NCBI GenBank assembly: GCA_003116995.1 | Contig: BDSL01000065.1 | Span: 157,001 to 221,000 of the forward strand | Direction: 5' to 3' | DNA length: 64,000 bases | Source of the DNA: Yamagishiella unicocca | Taxonomy: Eukaryota; Chlorophyta; Chlorophyceae; Chlamydomonadales; Volvocaceae | Part shown: positions 58,197-64,000 of the stretch, one piece after another | Numbering within the stretch: the stretch's first letter is position 1 | Layout: every line of letters begins with the position of its first letter | Translations under genes and position numbers: made by a program | The notes under the pieces: generated by a model | Databases searched by the model: none | What the model was told of the DNA's origin: nothing | What the model saw: the letters and a program-made list of their open reading frames with translations, nothing else

Positions 58197-61100
58197 GAGA
58201 GAGACCGCGTTACAGTGGCCGCACGACAGGCGGCACCCGCCCTTATCCCGGCGGGAAAGCACTGCGGAAGAGACACGGAACCAAGGTCGGGTACGGGCAA
58301 CAGCAGGCAAACAGCATCATGCAAAGTCAGCACAAGCGACGGCAGGACACGGCCCCATGCAGGCCACCCTTACGCGTCAAAACCACCACAAAAGCCCCCA
58401 TTGGCTCACCTGCCCATCACCCGCACCACTCGTATCTCGAACCAGCAAAGGTGGCACCAGGAAAGAAAGAACGAAAGAACAAACAGCATCCAAGGCAGGC
58501 TAGCTAGGGCGGCACGGCGCACATGAGCCGACCCCCGGTTACGAACAAAAATGGGTGGTCCACCCCCACGTCACCCCAGTCCTTGCGGGGCAAACCCAAG
58601 CCCGCAAAGTCCCGCAGCAAGGCCCAGAACTTAGCAAGGAGGCCAGAACGCATAGCAGCAGGGAGGGTGGTGCCGGAGAGCCGATGAGAGTGTATGTACC
58701 GGCGCGCCCACTCCATCGCGTTGAGCGCCGCCAACGCCACCACATCCCACACACACTGCAGCACAGTGGTCGGATCCGGCGACACACACAACCACACATG
58801 CTCACGCGTGACCCCGCACCCACAGCAGACTTCCAGTTCATCCCAGAGCGGGCGGACGAGGGGGCAAGACCAAAAGTGATGCAAGCGCGGCGACTCGGCC
58901 ACACCCGCTGCAGCGGGGTAACAGCCGCAAGCACACGGTTCGGGTGGGACCAGCGGGAGGTGAGAGGAGCCCGGCATGGGCACCCCGTCAACCGCCAGCC
59001 GCCAGAGGACCTCCTTCCACCGCGGCTCCCACTTAAGACGCTTCCACAACCGCCGCCATACCGCGCGTAACGCCACAAGGGCCGCCTCGGGCGTGGCAGC
59101 CACAGCAGGGGACAGCCCGAGCGCCTCCCGCACATACGCCGCATGACAGGCCTGCCTGGGGCGCTCCAGTTCCGCCGCCTGGAGCAGGGTGCCCAGCTTG
59201 ACGGTGAAGGAGGTGAGGGGCAGCACGGCGTCCACACCCAGCCGCCACCCCAGGCGAGCAAGGAGGAGAGCATCCACCTCGTCAGGCGACGGCGGGGCGG
59301 GGCCATCGGGCGCCAGGCGAGCAGCAGCGAGCCATGCGGGCGAGATGTCAGAAAGGAGAGCGGCCACCGCAGCCCGCGCCGCGATGCGATCTTGGAGCGC
59401 ACCCATGGCCAGCTCGGAGGGCGCCAGCTCGTGCCGTACGAGCGTCGTCCAGCGCTCAGCCAGCCGGCTGAAGATGGCCATGCCCGGCGTCGTCGCCAGG
59501 GCATGGGCGCGCTCCACCTCAAACGCGGTCATAGCGTCCTGCACCCGGACGGCGTCGCCGACGGTCAGCAGGCGGCGGCACATGGTGAGGGGGCCATGGA
59601 TAGCCTCCAACCCCGGCCGCCGGCCCGGCGCCCCCGCGTTGGGCAGGAGCGGGTTGCCCCACAGCGGCGCGTTGAAGCACCAGACGCCCGGCTCCAGGGG
59701 GGGGTCCGCGACGTCAGACAGGGGGGGGAGGTGACCGAGGCTCGTGGCAAGCCGGTGGATGTCCGGGGGCAAGCTGAAGGGGGCGCCGAGCCACGGGCCA
59801 TCCGGGCGAGCTGTGGTGACGGCCAGCGGGCGGAAGGCAGGGTGGAGGGTAGAGAGGAAGGAGACCGCAATCCGGATCCACGGCGCGCGGGCAGCCGGGG
59901 GCTGCAGCGCGGAGCGGGCGACCGTCAGGCTCCACTTGGCATGCCGGCTGAGGACATGCAGCCGAAGGGGCAGTACACCGAAGCCGCCGATGGTGGGATG
60001 ACCGGAGAGCAGGCGGAGGGGGACACCAGTGAAACGGCGCTGGGCGTCATCAGGGCCTAGCTCCCGATCCACCAGCTTGGCGACAAGGGCCATGATGCCA
60101 GCAAGGACCTCCGCCGGCGGCAGCCCCGAGTGCTCCATGTGGTACGTCGCCATATGGAGAGCATAAGCTGCAGCCGCAGTGGCACGGCCGAACATCGACA
60201 GGGCCATGCGGGAGATCTTTTGGAGACGGCGGCGGGCCTCCGACATCCGGGACGCCCAATCGAGGACGGGGGCGGCAGGCGGATTGGTGAAGGGGATGCC
60301 CAGCGCCACCGCAGCGGGCACGATCCGAAGGCCAGCGAGGGCAGGGGGCGGGGGAGAAGGGGAGGGGCGAGGCACCCCGGGAGCGGTGGCGGCAAGGGAC
60401 GGCGACGTGGAGGGACCCGGGGCGGCCAGGGCGCCAGCGGCTGCGGCGAGGGCGCCCACGACCACGACAGCTGCAGCACCGCGGCCACGACGCCGACGAC
60501 CGCGGCGAGCCAGCCCTGGTGGGCGCGCCAGGCGAGGCGGGTGACGGGCGACGGGGGAGCTGGCGGCGCCAGCAGGGGCGGCTGGGGCGGCTGGAGCGGC
60601 TGGGGCGGCCGGGGCAGTGGGGGCGGCAGTGACGGCCGCGACGGCTGGGGCGTCAGGAGGCGTGGGAGACGCTGCGGCGGCGCCAGCGGCGGCCAGGGCT
60701 GCGGTCGTCAGCACCGTGGGGGCCGCGGCACCCGCGGCCGCCCCAGGAGCACCACCGGTGGCAGCCGGACCGGCGGTCGCCAGCGCCTCGGCGGCCACTG
60801 CGACCAGGACGGCAGCCGCCGGCGCCACGGCAGCCGCGGCGGCCGGGGCGGCAGCCGCCTGCGGGGCAGCAGCAGCGGCGGCCAGGGCGGCAGCCACCGG
60901 CGCAGCGGCAGCAGCGGCGGCGGCCGGGGCGTCAGGAGGTACGGCGGCGGCGCCAGCGCCTGCCGGGGCGGCCTCCACCGGCGCCTCGGCAGCAGCGGCG
61001 CTCGGGGCGGCGGGTGAAGCGGCGGCACCGCCCGCAGCGGTCCACGCGGCGGCAGGGGCGGCGACGGCCGCCACCGCAGCGGCAAGGACGGCAGCCGGGG

Positions 61101-62847
61101 CGGCGAGCGCCGGCGCCACCTGGCGACCAGCCCACAGCAGCTCGACCTTGGAGGGATTCAGGTGCTGGCCAGAGGCGCGGGCAAACGCGGCCATGAGGGC
61201 GATAAATGGCGGTACTGCAGCTGCATCTGGGAGCGCGACTTGGGCATCATCAGCAAACTGCACGCCGGTAACCAGGCTGGCCGGGTCCGCCGGGGCCAGC
61301 GGCACGCCAACACCGTGCCGCTTCAGCCAGCAGAGGAGGGCGTGGGCCACGAAGAGGTATAGGAGCGGGGCAAGGGGACAGCCCTGCCGGACGCCGGCCC
61401 GGATAGGGACAGAGCGGGAGATGTAGCCGTTGACGGACGCCAGGGCCACTGTACGGCCCAACAGGAGCTGCGTCCATCCCAGGAAACCGGCCCCAACACC
61501 CATGCGCTCCATGACAGCAAAGAGGAAGGAGCGGTCAATGGTGTCGTAAGCTTTGGCGAAATCCAAGAAGGCGACGAGAGCACTCCGTTGCTGCTGGTGT
61601 AGGAGGGGGGGGAGGCAGCGAAGGAAGCGGGTGTTGGCGCCAATGGAGCGGCCGGGGAGGAAGGCGGACTGCTCGAGGGGGATGGCGGCGGAAAGGCCAG
61701 GGCTGAGGCGGTTGGCGAGGACCTTCGCCAGAATGCGGTAATCAGTACAGAGCAGGGTGATGGGGCGGTAGGCGCCGGCCGCCGCCCGGTCCGCATCATG
61801 GCCCTTGTAAATGACGGATATAACACCCTTCAGGAAACCCGTCGGGACGGCGCGCAGATGGCCGATAGCAGTGAAAAGGCGGGCCAGTGCCGGCACAAAG
61901 CAGCCACTGTAGGTCCGGAGGAGATCCACAGGGATTCCGTCCCAGCCTGGGGACGTGCCAGGCTTGGATTGCTGCAGGGCCCGCGCCACCTCCGCGGCTG
62001 AGACTGCGATGGAGCCCAACTCGGGGCGAAGATCGGGCGAGATCGGAGTAGAGTGGGCGTCGACAGCTGCCAGAACCGCTTGCTGATCCGCCGAGTCCAG
62101 GCCTGACGGCAGGCAGCTGATGCGCTCCCAGAAAGAAGCGACGACATTGGGCAATTGGCGCGGGTCGGTCACGAGGCGCCCAGCAGCGTCGCGCAGCGCG
62201 GTAATGTCCTGGGACGACCGCGGTGGGTGAATCATGGCGGTGAGTGCGGGGCACGGGCGCTCCCCCTCGCGCACCCACGCCACGCGTACCCGGGCGGCCT
62301 CGCCCGCCGCCGCCACACGCAAGGCCACCGCCAAGGCAGCCTGGGCGGCCACCACACCACCCACGGCCTCGGGCGCCGCCGACGGCGTCGCGGCCGCAAG
62401 GTGGGCCGCCCGCAAGGCGGCTCGGGCTGCCTCCACCTGCGCGCCCGAGGCCAGGCGCCGAGAGCGAGCGGTGCGATTGAGAATCACCGCCACCGCCGCC
62501 AGCCGCCGTTTGAAGCCCGGCCACCACGCCAGCAGGGCAGCGTGCTCCCCCTCAGCCGGCATGGCCGCGAACGCCGCGTCGAGCCAGGCCTGCAGCTGAT
62601 CCTTGAGGTCGCGGTGGCCAGAGAAGGCCATGCGGGTGCGACGGAGGCCGGGGCCGCGCGAGGCAGGAACCCGGGGCAGCAGCTGGATGCAGGGGACGCG
62701 GTGGTCGGAAGGCGAGCCCAGCTCAATGGCGGAGCCCGCCACGAAGGGGAGGAGGCAGCGGGACACATAGATGCGGTCGATGCGGGAACCACCGGGGGAG
62801 GGGGCGGAGTAGAGGTGGGTGTAATCCGTGCTGGTGGGGAAGCGCTC
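58197..62847 (-). mobile_element. L1-type LINE copy c: 5'-truncated, flanked by 13-bp target-site duplication
   Basis: 4.65 kb, minus strand. The 3' end is a short TC run (GA on the plus strand) after a UTR of about 300 bases. The 5' end is cut within the APE endonuclease domain. Exact 13-bp duplications at 58184-58196 and 62848-62860 show insertion by target-primed reverse transcription. The long frame is unbroken and copies b and d are nearly identical, so the family moved recently. Confidence 0.95.
58504..62847 (-). CDS. LINE polyprotein: APE end, reverse transcriptase, Ala-rich insert, zinc-binding C-terminus
   Basis: About 1,447 open codons, N-terminally truncated. Seen: the end of an APE endonuclease (SRIDRIYVS, then SPSDHR); reverse transcriptase motifs AFLDFAKAYDTID (about 61535-61575), GVRQGCPLAPLLYLF and FADDAQVAL (about 61250); a region of about 270 residues, almost all Ala/Pro/Val/Gly (about 60330-61140); then a conserved C-terminal region ending with a Cys/His-rich zinc-binding part (LHHFWSCPLVRPLWDEL). 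RNase H was not seen, consistent with an L1-like clade. The protein would copy its own RNA at the nicked target. This copy cannot be autonomous because most of the endonuclease is missing. Confidence 0.9.
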   Translation of the reverse strand, partial: ERFPTSTDYTHLYSAPSPGGSRIDRIYVSRCLLPFVAGSAIELGSPSDHRVPCIQLLPRVPASRGPGLRRTRMAFSGHRDLKDQLQAWLDAAFAAMPAEGEHAALLAWWPGFKRRLAAVAVILNRTARSRRLASGAQVEAARAALRAAHLAAATPSAAPEAVGGVVAAQAALAVALRVAAAGEAARVRVAWVREGERPCPALTAMIHPPRSSQDITALRDAAGRLVTDPRQLPNVVASFWERISCLPSGLDSADQQAVLAAVDAHSTPISPDLRPELGSIAVSAAEVARALQQSKPGTSPGWDGIPVDLLRTYSGCFVPALARLFTAIGHLRAVPTGFLKGVISVIYKGHDADRAAAGAYRPITLLCTDYRILAKVLANRLSPGLSAAIPLEQSAFLPGRSIGANTRFLRCLPPLLHQQQRSALVAFLDFAKAYDTIDRSFLFAVMERMGVGAGFLGWTQLLLGRTVALASVNGYISRSVPIRAGVRQGCPLAPLLYLFVAHALLCWLKRHGVGVPLAPADPASLVTGVQFADDAQVALPDAAAVPPFIALMAAFARASGQHLNPSKVELLWAGRQVAPALAAPAAVLAAAVAAVAAPAAAWTAAGGAAASPAAPSAAAAEAPVEAAPAGAGAAAVPPDAPAAAAAAAAPVAAALAAAAAAPQAAAAPAAAAAVAPAAAVLVAVAAEALATAGPAATGGAPGAAAGAAAPTVLTTAALAAAGAAAASPTPPDAPAVAAVTAAPTAPAAPAAPAAPAAPAGAASSPVARHPPRLARPPGLARRGRRRRGRGAAAVVVVGALAAAAGALAAPGPSTSPSLAATAPGVPRPSPSPPPPALAGLRIVPAAVALGIPFTNPPAAPVLDWASRMSEARRRLQKISRMALSMFGRATAAAAYALHMATYHMEHSGLPPAEVLAGIMALVAKLVDRELGPDDAQRRFTGVPLRLLSGHPTIGGFGVLPLRLHVLSRHAKWSLTVARSALQPPAARAPWIRIAVSFLSTLHPAFRPLAVTTARPDGPWLGAPFSLPPDIHRLATSLGHLPPLSDVADPPLEPGVWCFNAPLWGNPLLPNAGAPGRRPGLEAIHGPLTMCRRLLTVGDAVRVQDAMTAFEVERAHALATTPGMAIFSRLAERWTTLVRHELAPSELAMGALQDRIAARAAVAALLSDISPAWLAAARLAPDGPAPPSPDEVDALLLARLGWRLGVDAVLPLTSFTVKLGTLLQAAELERPRQACHAAYVREALGLSPAVAATPEAALVALRAVWRRLWKRLKWEPRWKEVLWRLAVDGVPMPGSSHLPLVPPEPCACGCYPAAAGVAESPRLHHFWSCPLVRPLWDELEVCCGCGVTREHVWLCVSPDPTTVLQCVWDVVALAALNAMEWARRYIHSHRLSGTTLPAAMRSGLLAKFWALLRDFAGLGLPRKDWGDVGVDHPFLFVTGGRLMCAVPP

Positions 62848-62860
62848 ACCTGACCCTAGA
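62848..62860. repeat. Target-site duplication of LINE copy c (right)
   Basis: Exact copy of the 13 bases at 58184-58196. Confidence 0.9.
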
Positions 62861-62929
62861 CGTGGCGCGCAAGAAAATTTTATACCAAACTGGGGTCCAA
62901 TCAACAACGTTATAGACACCGATGTATGT

Positions 62930-63010
62930 GCGCCATTGGTGTAGTAGCAGCATAGTCGCCTCCCATCCAGGATGACGCGACTGACCCGGGTGCAAATCCC
63001 GGATGGCGCA
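62930..63010 (+). tRNA. tRNA-Gly(CCC)-like gene or pseudogene with a 10-base intron (copy 2)
   Basis: Identical to the sequence at 57369-57449 except for two adjacent bases, both inside the predicted intron (TCCAGGATGA here). Same stems, same anticodon CCC, same unusual D- and T-loops, and a TTTT run 5 bases downstream. Flanking sequences of the two copies are otherwise unrelated, so they are dispersed units and not one duplicated segment. Confidence 0.55.
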
Positions 63011-63065
63011 TTGAGTTTTGCTGGCTGGGATCGGCTGAGAGTTGGCCTTTAAGCTGTCGACTTTG

Positions 63066-63345
63066 AGGGCGGGAGATAAGGGAGGGGGCGGAGAGTGGGG
63101 AAGGGAGGAGAGGGGAGGGAGGGGAAGGACGCAGGAAAGCGAATGGAGGGGACGGAGGGGAGGGAGGGGAGGGAGGGGAGGGAGGGGTATAAAGGATAAT
63201 CAGCGAAGGGGGGGGGAGGGGACGGAGGGGGCGGAGGGGAGGGGAATGAAGGGACGAAGGGCAGGGGAAGAAGGGGAGGTTTCGAGGAAGAGCCAGAGGG
63301 GAGGGAGGGGAGGGGAGGGGGGGAGGGGAAGGGACCCACCGCCCT
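63066..63345 (+). repeat. Purine-rich GGGGA/GGGA tract
   Basis: About 280 bases of mostly G and A with many runs of four or more G on the plus strand, interrupted by a short GTATAAAGGATAATC near 63187. It has strong potential for G-quadruplex or triplex formation. No coding support. Confidence 0.85.
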
Positions 63346-63427
63346 CCCCCACAAAAAACACAAAGGCGCAAGCCCAAGAAACACTTGCTCCCCGCCTCCC
63401 GCGAGGGAGGCGCGAGGCGCGTTTAGT

Positions 63428-64000
63428 GAGAGAGAGACCGCGTTTAGTGAGAGAGAGAGAGACCGCGTTACAGTGGCCGCACGACAGGCGGCACCCGCCC
63501 TTATCCCGGCGGGAAAGCACTGCGGAAGAGACACGGAACCAAGGTCGGGTACGGGCAACAGCAGGCAAACAGCATCATGCAAAGTCAGCACAAGCGACGG
63601 CAGGACACGGCCCCATGCAGGCCACCCTTACGCGTCAAAACCACCACAAAAGCCCCCATTGGCTCACCTGCCCATCACCCGCACCACTCGTATCTCGAAC
63701 CAGCAAAGGTGGCACCAGGAAAGAAAGAACGAAAGAACAAACAGCAGCCAAGGCAGGCTAGCTAGGGCGGCACGGCGCACATGAGCCGACCCCCGGTTAC
63801 GAACAAAAATGGGTGGTCCACCCCCACGTCACCCCAGTCCTTGCGGGGCAAACCCAAGCCCGCAGAGTCCCGCAGCAAGGCCCAGAACTTAGCAAGGAGG
63901 CCAGAACGCATAGCAGCAGGGAGGGTGGGGCCGGGGAGCCGATGAGAGTGTATGTACCGGCGCGCCCACTCCATCGCGTTGAGCGCCGCCAACGCCACCA
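63428..64000 (-). mobile_element. L1-type LINE copy d: 3' end, continues past the window
   Basis: Same 3' UTR and C-terminal codons as copies b and c with a few changes (DSAGLGL for DFAGLGL, LPGPTLP for LSGTTLP). The 3' tail is doubled with spacer TTTAGT, which also matches the flank just outside the element. The 5' part lies beyond base 64000. Confidence 0.93.

Noticed and set aside
60130..61426. Plus-strand Gly/Arg/Ala-rich open frames over the LINE
   Set aside because: They are antisense shadows of the Ala-rich insert in the minus-strand LINE protein.

Overview
The window looks like nuclear DNA of a volvocine-type green alga (Chlamydomonadales). The support is GC-rich, intron-dense genes, long Ala/Gly/Pro-rich low-complexity inserts in otherwise conserved proteins, TGTAA poly(A) signals, a Dualen/RandI-type retrotransposon end, and proteins typical of plants and algae (CAT-type amino-acid permeases, a MOT2-type molybdate transporter, a SUZ12/EMF2-type Polycomb protein). 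I saw nothing bacterial. Gene models were built by hand from conserved protein segments, GT-AG junctions and matching codon phase; each multi-exon model listed keeps one open frame from start to stop.

Layout: 1-2551 is the 3' end of a Dualen/RandI-like LINE (+ strand), broken by one in-frame stop. 2.6-4.5 kb holds short palindromic repeats and a 167-bp tandem repeat. 6.7-16.3 kb is a SUZ12-like PRC2 subunit (- strand, 11 exons, about 1,820 aa). 18.4-20.9 kb is an unrecognised membrane protein (- strand, 3 exons). 22.6-28.8 kb and 32.3-39.0 kb are two tandem CAT-family permease genes (- strand, 18 exons each, identical exon phases), separated by a seven-copy 178-bp satellite. 42.6-47.1 kb is a MOT2/MFSD5-type transporter (- strand, 12 exons). 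It lies head-to-head with a U2AF-large-subunit-like splicing factor at 47.6-53.1 kb (+ strand, 10 exons). 55.2-64.0 kb is filled by four same-orientation copies of one L1-type LINE (- strand), one with a clear 13-bp target-site duplication. Two tRNA-Gly(CCC)-like sequences lie between and beside them.

The host genes have unrelated jobs: chromatin silencing, amino-acid uptake, molybdate uptake and pre-mRNA splicing. They do not form a pathway. The points most worth following are the much-expanded SUZ12 protein, the U2AF-like protein with no visible second RRM, gene conversion between the CAT paralogues, a possible small gene whose intron would contain the whole satellite, and a tRNA-like pair whose only differences fall in the predicted intron. 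About 12 kb has no gene I can support; those stretches are listed.
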